Part shown: piece by piece, positions 1-6,932 of the stretch
How positions within the stretch are numbered: position 1 is the first letter of the stretch
Layout of the letters: each line of letters starts with the position of its first letter
Origin: a bacterium
Lineage (GTDB): Bacteria > Patescibacteriota > Minisyncoccia > UBA6257 > GWB1-50-10
Direction of reading: 5' to 3'
Length of the DNA: 45,591 nucleotides
Assembly (NCBI GenBank): GCA_021814165.1
Contig: JAKAIX010000004.1
Location: 1-45,591 of the forward strand
Program-made: the position numbers and the translations under genes
Notes under the pieces: model-generated
What the model saw: only the letters and a program-made list of their open reading frames with translations
Told to the model about the DNA's origin: nothing
Database searches by the model: none

Positions 1-10
1 ATTTATAATT

Positions 11-146
11 CAATAATTTTCAATTTCCAATGATCAATTTTCAGTAAATTTTCAATTCGAAAATTTTACAATTACGAAATTGATTGTCCTCCGAAGGAGG
101 ATCCGCCTCGGGCGGAAAAATTGGAAATTGATAATTGAAAATTTCT
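11..146. repeat. AT-rich dispersed palindromic repeat, copy 1
   Basis: Both ends carry the motifs CAATTTCCAATGATCAATTT and TTGGAAATTGATAATTGAAA, which can pair with each other imperfectly, so the whole copy can fold as a hairpin. The same end motifs occur in the two copies at 24375-24454 and 25940-26019. This copy differs in its centre, where a 30-bp GC-rich palindromic unit (87-116) is inserted; a near-identical unit lies inside mnmA at 7168-7197. It lies 3' of the CcdA-like gene and contains no ORF. Confidence 0.75.
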
Positions 147-158
147 ACATTTCGCCCT

Positions 159-950
159 TTACAATACGAATATAAGTATACCAAGAATGACGACTGCAAT
201 CCCGCCCCATATGCGGAATTTCTTTATGCTATTTTTTCTCCATTCCTGAACCTTCTGGAGAACCGATTCGTTTGATGCCGCAAGGAGAATCAGCGCGAGA
301 GGTAAGATAAAGATAAGGTTATAAAGAAGAAGATAGCCGAAACCCGAGAAGAAGGTTGCCTGGTCGTGCAGAAGTCCGAGAATAACAAGATAGGGCCCTC
401 CCGTACAAGGGAATTCGCAAAGTCCCACGAATGCGCCGAGAAGGAACGCGGTGGGGGTTGATGCTTTTTCCATGAGCCGCGCCATCATCGCATGGCTTCC
501 CGAAGGGATGCGAAGCTTAATGGGAAACGAGGGAATAAATTCATTCAGAAGTTCGATTCCTCCCAGAAGAATCAGAAGCGAAGCGGCAAGCTTCGACATG
601 AAACGCGGCACGCCGAAAAACGAGAGTGCCTGCAGAATCCCGAGCCCTATCAAGAGATATGCGACGAACACTCCGAAGATGTACACCGAGCCGAGACGCA
701 AAATTCCAGGGCGCGCTTTACCTAGACTAAAGAGAAATGCAATCGTAAGGAGCAACACGGAAAATGCGCACGGGTTGATGCTATCGACTGCCGCGGAGAG
801 AAACACGAGCGGGAGGAGCAGCGTTCCTCCATTATTTGTATTCCAAGGAAGCGCCCCGCTTTCTCTCGTTATGCCGGTGAAAATAGCAATTCCCAGAAAC
901 GCCGCGATTATCCCGATAACCCAAAATAATTTTTTCTTATTGTTGTTCAT
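159..950 (-). CDS. ccdA: CcdA/DsbD-type thiol-redox transmembrane protein
   Basis: 263-residue polytopic membrane protein with about six or seven hydrophobic segments. The paired cysteine motifs of the CcdA/DsbD transmembrane family are present: NPCAF (Cys61) in the first conserved helix and CEFPC (Cys178, Cys182) before a TGGPY turn in the symmetric second half. Family members carry electrons from cytoplasmic thioredoxin across the membrane to extracytoplasmic thiol proteins. About 80 bases separate it from the small membrane gene upstream (1031-1441), with a terminator-like hairpin in the gap, so it may be attenuated or have its own promoter. No extracytoplasmic partner is encoded beside it. 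The family assignment is firm; the physiological substrate is unknown. Confidence 0.88.
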   Translation of the reverse strand: MNNNKKKLFWVIGIIAAFLGIAIFTGITRESGALPWNTNNGGTLLLPLVFLSAAVDSINPCAFSVLLLTIAFLFSLGKARPGILRLGSVYIFGVFVAYLLIGLGILQALSFFGVPRFMSKLAASLLILLGGIELLNEFIPSFPIKLRIPSGSHAMMARLMEKASTPTAFLLGAFVGLCEFPCTGGPYLVILGLLHDQATFFSGFGYLLLYNLIFILPLALILLAASNESVLQKVQEWRKNSIKKFRIWGGIAVVILGILIFVL

Positions 951-962
951 AATGATAATTTG

Positions 963-987
963 GAAAAAATCCCCCGAATGGGGGGGT
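963..987 (-). terminator. intrinsic terminator or attenuator upstream of the CcdA-like gene
   Basis: Read on the minus strand, a C5/G5 stem with an ATTC loop is followed directly by ATTTTTT. It sits between the 136-codon gene (ends 1031) and the ccdA start (950). It could end that transcript or partly attenuate read-through into ccdA. Confidence 0.6.
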
Positions 988-1030
988 GTACACGACGCGC
1001 GTCACCAGTTGTTTCGACTCAACCGATGAA

Positions 1031-1441
1031 CTACGCGCCGACAGAGAACGAGGGGCTCCGTTCATGAAAGCAGAACCACAACTTTTCTTTTATCCGAGTA
1101 AGCGGGGCGAGACTACGAGTTGATCTGAAATAAGTGCTCCGCATCAAAGCGTGCGGATGTATCGCAAGAAGCGCTATCACAATAACGAGGAGTACAAAGA
1201 ATAAGAACGCCGCGAGAGGAGTCGGTGCGAATACGCTCACAATCGAACTTTTGAAGGCGTTTGAATGGAAAAGCGAAAAGGCGAACATACCGTCTCTCAG
1301 GGGACAAGGAATCGTCCTCCCCGTGAAATTCACGGGACATTCCCCGTTCGCCTCATGATGCATTGTTTGCATTCCTAAAAACCCGAAAATACTTACCCCG
1401 AGAATGCTTATCGCAAGAATAATGGCCGAGAAAACCTTCAT
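1031..1441 (-). CDS. small membrane protein, unknown function
   Basis: 136 residues when read from the ATG at 1441. An N-terminal hydrophobic segment (about residues 4-24) is followed by a short loop with two cysteines (ECPVN and IPCP) and a second hydrophobic segment (about 73-97), then a basic tail. I prefer this ATG over the GTG at 1471 because a good promoter (TTGTAG, 17 bp, TATACC) ends only 6 bases before it, which fits a leaderless message. Its placement upstream of a CcdA-like protein and the cysteine pair hint at a redox or metal role in the envelope. That is inference; I do not recognise the family. Confidence 0.6.
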   Translation of the reverse strand: MKVFSAIILAISILGVSIFGFLGMQTMHHEANGECPVNFTGRTIPCPLRDGMFAFSLFHSNAFKSSIVSVFAPTPLAAFLFFVLLVIVIALLAIHPHALMRSTYFRSTRSLAPLTRIKEKLWFCFHERSPSFSVGA

Positions 1442-1447
1442 GCTTTC

Positions 1448-1476
1448 GGTATAGCACATTCGCACCAACACTACAA
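1448..1476 (-). promoter_or_regulatory. promoter for the 136-codon membrane gene
   Basis: TTGTAG at 1476-1471, a 17-bp spacer and TATACC at 1453-1448, with TG one base upstream of the -10. The -10 ends 6 bases before the ATG at 1441, so the transcript would start at or next to the start codon. Confidence 0.6.
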
Positions 1477-1666
1477 TTATGCAGACCCCTTCATAAGAAA
1501 GGGCTTTCTAAAAACAAAATCCCGCCTTTAGATAAATCCCGGCTCTTTTCAAGCCCTGACCCCTGAACCAATCCGTAAGAAGAAATGAATCCTCCGTTGG
1601 ATTTGGATTACGCGGGATCATATGTAAGGATTATTTGATCCGGAATCTAAACGACGGGATATAGTT

Positions 1667-1694
1667 ATTATACCACCTGAAGGAGGAGAAACAA
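1667..1694 (-). promoter_or_regulatory. candidate promoter in the gene-free stretch 1442-1735
   Basis: TTGTTT (1694-1689), a 16-bp spacer and a perfect TATAAT (1672-1667) point toward the 136-codon gene. That gene already has a closer promoter, so this one would give a leader of about 220 bases or a separate small RNA. A GGATCA/TGATCC stem lies downstream. I see no ORF, tRNA or recognisable riboswitch here. Confidence 0.3.
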
Positions 1695-1735
1695 TTGACA
1701 GATCAGTTAAAAAATTTTCAGCGAGAGAAAAAGCC

Positions 1736-2812
1736 CTATAATCCGAGTGTTTTTGCGATCTGTTTTATAAGTCCCACTACCACTGCGGCGGGCAACAGAC
1801 TATAAGAAGATACCCCCTCATCATCGAGGACCGTCCATGGCGTTTCGTTCACTTTCACTTTCCCTTCTTTTTCATTATAGACATACGAATATTCGGGAGT
1901 GACCTCGTACATATCGACTTTCTCCGCCGCTTCATTGGCCGGGACGGCGTTCCTTAAATATATTTTCGAAACGCCTTCCATGCCGAGAAGCGTTTTCATC
2001 ACGGTCTTGTCGATTTCTATCCTGTCGCGTATCGCCTCGATTCCTAAATTGTCTCCTTCCTTCGCCACCATCCTCGCCCCGCCGCACTTTGGATTGTCGC
2101 AGATGAGATAGAATTCTTTTTTCTCTTTGTTATAACCGATTTCTTTTGTGCGAAGCAATTTCAGACTTCTCGGCGCGTGGCAGACGGGACAGATGACCCT
2201 ATTCTGCATGCGTTCATTAATAATCGTCTCGGGGACATCCATGAATACGAAGAAATCAGGATTATCACGGTATCCCAAAAGCTCCCTGAAATAGAGCGAG
2301 TATGAAATCTGGTCCAGACTTCTCGGAAATCCGTCGATGAATATCGCTTTTTTCTCATCCTTCGATATTTCATATTCTATGAGCGCAAGAATGAACTCAG
2401 TAGGAAGAAGATTGCTCGTGCTTCTTCCCAGGAGTGCGTCGATCGCGGCATCGAGCGGGAGCGCTCCGCGATAGCGTGCTTTAAGGAAAGTTAAAAGTTT
2501 CCCTTTTTCCGTTTCGTCCTCAAAACTCGCATGTACGTCCCTCACGATGTCCCCCACCGAAATATGCCGGATTCTCTCCGGTCCTATCGCCTCCGCGAAA
2601 AGTTTCGAGTATGTACCCTTGCCCGAGTTTTTGGGACCCAAGAGGAACCCGAGAAAGTTATTGTGGGAGAGATATTCGCGTATTTTCTCTATCTCATCGC
2701 CCGCCTTGAGCGTAAAATATTTTTTACGCTCGACCGGATCCTCAAGCGCGAAGGGCTGTGAGAGCCCTTCTATTTTTGTCTTAAATACCGGGAATGAAAA
2801 TCCTTTCGTCAT
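1736..2812 (-). CDS. adenylate-kinase-like nucleoside monophosphate kinase with N- and C-terminal extensions
   Basis: 358 residues, against about 215 for an ordinary adenylate kinase. The kinase core is clear: P-loop GPKNSGKGT (residues 59-67), the NMP-binding motif GFPRSLDQ (161-168), and a LID with a four-cysteine zinc knuckle (Cys208, Cys211, Cys238, Cys243). About 50 residues precede the P-loop and about 80 follow the core, and neither part is recognisable. The start codon overlaps the aspS stop by 4 bases (ATGA), so the gene is probably translationally coupled to aspS. The expected reaction is ATP + NMP = ADP + NDP; the substrate base is not settled by the sequence. The P-loop (PKN in place of the usual PPG) is slightly atypical. 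Confidence 0.82.
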   Translation of the reverse strand: MTKGFSFPVFKTKIEGLSQPFALEDPVERKKYFTLKAGDEIEKIREYLSHNNFLGFLLGPKNSGKGTYSKLFAEAIGPERIRHISVGDIVRDVHASFEDETEKGKLLTFLKARYRGALPLDAAIDALLGRSTSNLLPTEFILALIEYEISKDEKKAIFIDGFPRSLDQISYSLYFRELLGYRDNPDFFVFMDVPETIINERMQNRVICPVCHAPRSLKLLRTKEIGYNKEKKEFYLICDNPKCGGARMVAKEGDNLGIEAIRDRIEIDKTVMKTLLGMEGVSKIYLRNAVPANEAAEKVDMYEVTPEYSYVYNEKEGKVKVNETPWTVLDDEGVSSYSLLPAAVVVGLIKQIAKTLGL

Positions 2813-4233
2813 TTTGTTTTTTCTTTTGTACCATTATTCTTCTCCGTTTTCAAGTGGAGTTCCTTGAGTTGCTCTTCGCTTACCTCGGAGGGCGCGTCCA
2901 TCATCAAATCCCTCCCATCCCCCGTTTTTGGAAACGCAATCACCTCGCGGATGTTCGGCTCGTTCTGAAGAATCGACATCAAGCGATCAAGTCCGGGAGC
3001 GATGCCACCGTGCGGCGGCACGCCGTATTCAAACGCCTCAAGCATATGCCCGAACTTCGCGAGCACCTCTTCGCGCTTATTCCCCATCGCCTCGAATACC
3101 TCCTGTAAAAGCGCCGGGTTGTGGATACGGATGGAGCCGCCGGCAATCTCATAGCCGTTCAACACGAGATCATACTGGTCCGCGAGAATCGCTCCCGGAT
3201 CTTCCTTGAACTGTTTCTTGAAATCTTCGACATCCCTCACGCGCGGCTGAGTAAAGGGGTGGTGCACCGCATCCCACCGTTTCTCGGTTTCTTTCCATTC
3301 GAACGCCGGAAAATCAACTACAAAAAGGAATGCTAGCTCGTTTGGATCGTTCTTGTCTTTTCTGACATCGGGCTTATCAGAGTTATATCGCTCCATAGCT
3401 TCCTTATAAGACATGCGCGGAAAAGGAGTCTGGCTCAGGTGTTTTTCCGGATACAGCTTTTTCACAATCTGCGTCATAAGCTCCTCCACCAGCTCCATCA
3501 CTTCTTCCTGGTTGGTAAAACTCATCTCAATATCGAGCTGTGTGAATTCCGGCTGGCGATCGCCGCGCGTATCTTCATCTCTGAAACACCTGACGATTTG
3601 AAAATATCTTTCAAACCCCGCCACCATAAGAAGCTGCTTGTATTGCTGCGGCGACTGTGGAAGCGCATAGAATTTTCCCGGATATACGCGGGACGGCACA
3701 AGGTAGTCCCTCGCACCCTCGGGAGTCGATTTACTGATATAAGGCGTCTCAATTTCGGTAAATCCACGCGATCCCAAAAATTCACGAATGAACGCGTTTA
3801 CGCTCGCACGCATGCGCAAATTGTTCCGCATACGCGGGCGACGAAGATCAAGATAGCGATATTTCATTCTTACCTCTTCGTTCACTTCTCTCCCGTCGCC
3901 TCCCAAATCGAACGGCGGCGTTTTTGCCTCGGTGATAATCCGAAGCGCAGTCGCCGTTACCTCGTGAAAACCGTTTGCAACTTTTTCATTCTCCATTCCC
4001 TTCGGGCGCCGCGCAACGGTACCGGTAATTTTTACAACCCATTCCGGACGAAGCCGTTCCGCTTCCGCGTGGAGTTCCTTGTCACCGGGCGTGAAGACAA
4101 TCTGCACGATACCGGTCACGTCGCGAAGATCGATAAAGATGAGTTTTCCGTGATCGCGGCGGGTATCCACCCAACCGAGGAGTTCAATTACCTCCCCTTC
4201 CTTGGCACTGACATCCTTGGTGAGCGTTCTCAT
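2809..4233 (-). CDS. aspS: aspartyl-tRNA synthetase lacking the GAD insertion
   Basis: 474-residue class II synthetase. The N-terminal OB-fold anticodon-binding domain (about 1-105) is followed by the catalytic core with motif 2 FRDEDTRGDRQPEFTQLD and motif 3 GLDRL near the C-terminus. Bacterial AspRS is normally close to 590 residues because a GAD domain sits between YGSDKPD and the WVIDFP strand. Here YNSDKPDVR runs within about 14 residues into FLFVVDFPAFEW, so that domain is absent. The flanking motifs are intact, so this is not a frameshift. It attaches Asp to tRNA-Asp; whether it also charges tRNA-Asn cannot be judged because no GatCAB genes are in the window. It shares an operon with the kinase downstream. 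Confidence 0.95.
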   Translation of the reverse strand: MRTLTKDVSAKEGEVIELLGWVDTRRDHGKLIFIDLRDVTGIVQIVFTPGDKELHAEAERLRPEWVVKITGTVARRPKGMENEKVANGFHEVTATALRIITEAKTPPFDLGGDGREVNEEVRMKYRYLDLRRPRMRNNLRMRASVNAFIREFLGSRGFTEIETPYISKSTPEGARDYLVPSRVYPGKFYALPQSPQQYKQLLMVAGFERYFQIVRCFRDEDTRGDRQPEFTQLDIEMSFTNQEEVMELVEELMTQIVKKLYPEKHLSQTPFPRMSYKEAMERYNSDKPDVRKDKNDPNELAFLFVVDFPAFEWKETEKRWDAVHHPFTQPRVRDVEDFKKQFKEDPGAILADQYDLVLNGYEIAGGSIRIHNPALLQEVFEAMGNKREEVLAKFGHMLEAFEYGVPPHGGIAPGLDRLMSILQNEPNIREVIAFPKTGDGRDLMMDAPSEVSEEQLKELHLKTEKNNGTKEKTK

Positions 4234-4245
4234 ATATACGGCTCA

Positions 4246-4274
4246 ATTGTACTACAGAAGCCGACTCACTTCAA
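4246..4274 (-). promoter_or_regulatory. aspS promoter
   Basis: TTGAAG (4274-4269), a 17-bp spacer and TACAAT (4251-4246), with 12 bases from the -10 to the ATG at 4233. The -35 lies inside the last codons of the upstream metallo-beta-lactamase gene. Confidence 0.55.
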
Positions 4275-5189
4275 AACGGAGAGCATCGTTCCATCGCTCC
4301 GAACCGTGATAAAGCCGTCCCTGTCGGTACGAAACACTCTCGCGCCAATCTCCCCGAGGCGCGTCAGCACTTGCGGCGTCGGGTGTCCATAACTGTTCTT
4401 TCCGACCTCGATGAACGCGAATTTAGGAAGCGTTGTTTTTAAGAATGTTTCGGACGAAGAAAACTTCGATCCATGATGGCTTATTTTTAATACATCGACT
4501 CTTCCCGCGGTTTTCTCGACCATATCTTCAACATCGCTCGTTGCGTCGCTCATAAAAAGCGCCTTTGTGTTTTTTGCAAGAAGTTCGAATACCAATACCG
4601 CATCGTTCTGATTCTTCACGGATTCCGGATTCAAGGAGGGAGCGAGTGCAATGAGGGTATTCGAAGCGTAGCGAATCGAATCTCCGGCACCGAACGTTAT
4701 CTGCTGCACACGGCGATCTTCAAGCGCTTTCTTCAGTTCACGAAACGAGGCCTGATCCGAAGAGAGCCCGTTCGAAACGAACGCACCGATTTTGTACCGT
4801 TTCGCGACATCGATGAGCCCACCGAAATGATCCAGTTGGGGATGCGTCATTACAACAATATCGATTGATCGGACACCGGAAGGTAACGCCGCATCAAGTG
4901 CCCGCACCGCATCGAGCGTCGGTGGTCCTCCGTCTATGAGTACGGTTGCCCCGCCGGGAAGCACGATAAGCTCGCTATCTCCTTGTCCCACCGGCAAGAA
5001 GTGAATAAGGAGATTACTCCGACTTGCACTCGCGATACGGACAACGAGCCATATACAAAGTATGAGAAGGAGGAAGACGAGAAGAATAAACCTCCCGACT
5101 TTACATTCGATATATTTGAAAATCTCCGGGAATATCTGGAGGCCGGGCCTCCCGAGAGGAGGCCCGGCCTCCCCAAATTGCTTCTTCAT
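4266..5189 (-). CDS. ComEC-type metallo-beta-lactamase protein, separate from the channel
   Basis: 307 residues. After a cytoplasmic start and one transmembrane helix (about residues 33-53) comes a ComEC-style metallo-beta-lactamase domain. It begins at HFLPVGQGDSELI and carries DGGP, the metal motif THPQLDHFGG, a later MSDAT strand and the ISHHGS motif. In most bacteria this domain is the C-terminal part of ComEC. Here it is a separate gene whose start overlaps the channel gene by 4 bases. It probably acts at the outer membrane face, degrading or processing the non-transported strand during DNA uptake. Residues about 5-17 are encoded by a GC-rich palindromic repeat (5138-5174), so the extreme N-terminus was probably recruited from a repeat; a later start is also possible. 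Confidence 0.85.
   Translation of the reverse strand: MKKQFGEAGPPLGRPGLQIFPEIFKYIECKVGRFILLVFLLLILCIWLVVRIASASRSNLLIHFLPVGQGDSELIVLPGGATVLIDGGPPTLDAVRALDAALPSGVRSIDIVVMTHPQLDHFGGLIDVAKRYKIGAFVSNGLSSDQASFRELKKALEDRRVQQITFGAGDSIRYASNTLIALAPSLNPESVKNQNDAVLVFELLAKNTKALFMSDATSDVEDMVEKTAGRVDVLKISHHGSKFSSSETFLKTTLPKFAFIEVGKNSYGHPTPQVLTRLGEIGARVFRTDRDGFITVRSDGTMLSVLK
5138..5174. repeat. GC-rich palindromic repeat inside the start of the ComEC-type hydrolase gene
   Basis: A perfect-looking hairpin built on GGAGGCCGGGCCTCC and its complement with a GAGA centre. A related copy (GGAGGCCGTACCTCC ... GGAGG) lies at 11410-11444 just past the cysteine-rich array. Here it encodes residues about 5-17 of the hydrolase. 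Confidence 0.8.
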
Positions 5190-6634
5190 GCTCTTTTTAA
5201 TCCCCTTTCTCTTTTATTCATCTTCCATATGAACCATCCCACTGCCGCATAATACGGGATCGCGAAGCTCCAATTGAAAGGAATTTCAAGAAGGAATCCG
5301 AGTTTCCCGAAAAACGTTATGATCCCTGTTTCAAAGTAAAGCAGCGGCAACACGAACCAACTTAACGCTAATGCGGCGTAATGAGAAACAAACGCGATAG
5401 CCCCAACCCCGAAACCGAGCGCCATCGTGAGGGGAACGCACTCAAGAACCATAATATTCGAGAGAAGCGAAAGCGGCGAGAACGAACCGAAGGAAGACAA
5501 AAGAAGCGGCAAAACCATGATCTGCGCGGAGGAGGTGGTAAGCATATTCTCCTTCCAGGAAAGGATTCCCGGATTTCCAAACGTGCGCCAATACTCCTGC
5601 ATCGCTGGCTTCAGATACACGATTCCCAAAAGCGCGAGAAACGACAAACCGAACCCAACGTCGAATACGAGAATGCGCGGGTTCAAGAGCACCATGACGA
5701 GTCCCGCACACACGATGACGTTTCGAACATCGAATAACCTTCCGCGTTCTTTCGCGATGAGTACGAGTATGCCCATGATCGCGGCACGCACAACTGAGGC
5801 CTCAATGCCCGTCATCACGACAAAACCGACCACCAAAAAGCAAGTAAACGCGAGTGCGACACCTCTTCTCATAAAAAATACGAAAATCGACATCGCGGCA
5901 AGAACGATGATCGAGATGTTATACCCCGAAAGCGCGACGAGATGCGTCGTACCGCTCCCCTGCATCGCGGAGATAAACTCTTTCGAGAATCCGCTCCGAT
6001 CTCCCAAAGTAAGACCTCCCAGAAAAGCCGCCTCTTTTTGAGGCATTAATCTTTCGAACGACCCAAGCACGCGGGCGCGAACGGAAAACAAAAACGACTT
6101 GAGAGATGATCCCCGGTGTTCCGCGATACGCGAAAGTTCCGGGAAACGAACCGATCCGTCGATGCGTTCTTTTTTGAGATACCGATCGAACGAATCCGAA
6201 TCCGGTTTTTCTATCGTCCCCGATATGCGCAGTACATCGCCATAACGGAATGAGGGATACCGATCCGTGGTAACAAGAAACCGAGAATCGCGCAACGTTC
6301 CGTTCCGCGTTCTTACCACCAGTGACTGGAATGCATCCTTCGTCTCGGGGTTTTCATCAACGATTCCACTAAATGTAATTTTCCCCGATGGAATATCTTC
6401 CGCAATATCTTCCGTGGTAATTCCGGTATAGTAAATTGCTCCGATAAGAAGGAAGAGGGAAAGGCCGGCCTGCCATAGGAATTTGCTTTCTTTCTTCAGG
6501 CGCCATAATAGCAAAAAAACCGCAATGCAGACTGCGGCAATATAAAGTAACGGGGAGCGGAGACCCAGACTCGCTCCTGCGATTCCTCCGAGAAAAAATA
6601 ACGCGCCGTAAAAGAAGGCATCGTACGCCGGCAC
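5186..6634 (-). CDS. comEC: ComEC/Rec2 competence channel, without hydrolase domain
   Basis: 482-residue membrane protein. The N-terminal part has hydrophobic segments and a soluble OB-like region (about 80-165, DUF4131 type). Then comes the Competence domain with the motifs GSGTTHLVALSGYNISI and GIEASVVRAAIMG and many transmembrane helices. ComEC forms the inner-membrane pore for single-stranded DNA during natural transformation. The metallo-beta-lactamase part that usually follows is on the next gene, overlapping by 4 bases. The start is a GTG at 6634, chosen because a TATAAT ends 6 bases upstream, which would make the mRNA leaderless. No other com genes are present in the window. Confidence 0.9.
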   Translation of the reverse strand: MPAYDAFFYGALFFLGGIAGASLGLRSPLLYIAAVCIAVFLLLWRLKKESKFLWQAGLSLFLLIGAIYYTGITTEDIAEDIPSGKITFSGIVDENPETKDAFQSLVVRTRNGTLRDSRFLVTTDRYPSFRYGDVLRISGTIEKPDSDSFDRYLKKERIDGSVRFPELSRIAEHRGSSLKSFLFSVRARVLGSFERLMPQKEAAFLGGLTLGDRSGFSKEFISAMQGSGTTHLVALSGYNISIIVLAAMSIFVFFMRRGVALAFTCFLVVGFVVMTGIEASVVRAAIMGILVLIAKERGRLFDVRNVIVCAGLVMVLLNPRILVFDVGFGLSFLALLGIVYLKPAMQEYWRTFGNPGILSWKENMLTTSSAQIMVLPLLLSSFGSFSPLSLLSNIMVLECVPLTMALGFGVGAIAFVSHYAALALSWFVLPLLYFETGIITFFGKLGFLLEIPFNWSFAIPYYAAVGWFIWKMNKRERGLKRA

Positions 6635-6640
6635 CTATTT

Positions 6641-6646
6641 ATTATA
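6641..6646 (-). promoter_or_regulatory. -10 box of comEC
   Basis: Perfect TATAAT, 6 bases before the GTG start of comEC. No convincing -35 is visible; the -35 region is occupied by the 11-bp inverted repeat at 6651-6682. Confidence 0.5.
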
Positions 6647-6650
6647 CAAG

Positions 6651-6682
6651 AAGTCGTTCATCCAAAAACGAATGAACGACTT
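6651..6682. repeat. 11-bp perfect inverted repeat between the 56-codon gene and comEC
   Basis: AAGTCGTTCAT (6651-6661) and ATGAACGACTT (6672-6682) form a stem with a 10-base loop. The stem includes the stop codon of the 56-codon gene and lies just upstream of the comEC -10. A T-run follows it only on the plus strand, so it is not a classical terminator for the minus-strand gene; RNA end protection or operator function are alternatives. Confidence 0.55.
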
Positions 6683-6851
6683 ATTTTTTTATCTTCTGAA
6701 AAAACGTCTTTAAAGACATCTGTAACCATGCGGCGATTATTCCGCGCATGGTGGCATTTTTACACGCCACATTGATTCTCCCCGTTTTCTCATTTTTCTC
6801 TATTTCAATGAAAGGAGCGGGAATTTTTTCCAGTTCTTCTTTACTGGTCAT
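6681..6851 (-). CDS. 56-residue small protein, unknown function
   Basis: A complete small ORF beginning MTSKEELEKIPAPFIEIEKN and ending with a basic FFQKIKK tail. It has one cysteine (Cys30) and an aromatic, lysine-rich C-terminal helix. Support for a real gene is unusually good: a clear AGGAG ribosome site 8 bases before the ATG, and upstream of that a TTGACA box with a TATATT-like -10. Sequence past the stop folds into a perfect hairpin. It has no hydrophobic segment. I do not recognise it; a small regulatory or nucleic-acid-binding protein is conceivable but not shown. Confidence 0.6.
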   Translation of the reverse strand: MTSKEELEKIPAPFIEIEKNEKTGRINVACKNATMRGIIAAWLQMSLKTFFQKIKK

Positions 6852-6879
6852 TTTGACTCTCCTTTATTCTTCTTACTTT

Positions 6880-6910
6880 AATATACACCATTAACGGTAC
6901 CTGATGTCAA
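6880..6910 (-). promoter_or_regulatory. promoter and Shine-Dalgarno of the 56-codon gene
   Basis: Consensus TTGACA at 6910-6905. The -10 is TATATT (6885-6880, 19-bp spacer) or the overlapping TGTATA (17-bp spacer). A leader of about 25 bases then carries AAAGGAG before the ATG at 6851, one of the few clear Shine-Dalgarno sites in the window. Confidence 0.6.
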
Positions 6911-6932
6911 GGCACCCCGCTTCTTGGTAGCT

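Noticed and set aside
1442-1735. Riboswitch or small RNA between the 136-codon gene and the kinase gene
   Set aside because: Only short stems and a promoter-like pair are visible; no known riboswitch core was recognised.
3439-4392. Plus-strand open frame of 317 codons
   Set aside because: Antisense to aspS and the end of the ComEC-type hydrolase gene; protein is Arg/His-rich with no motif.
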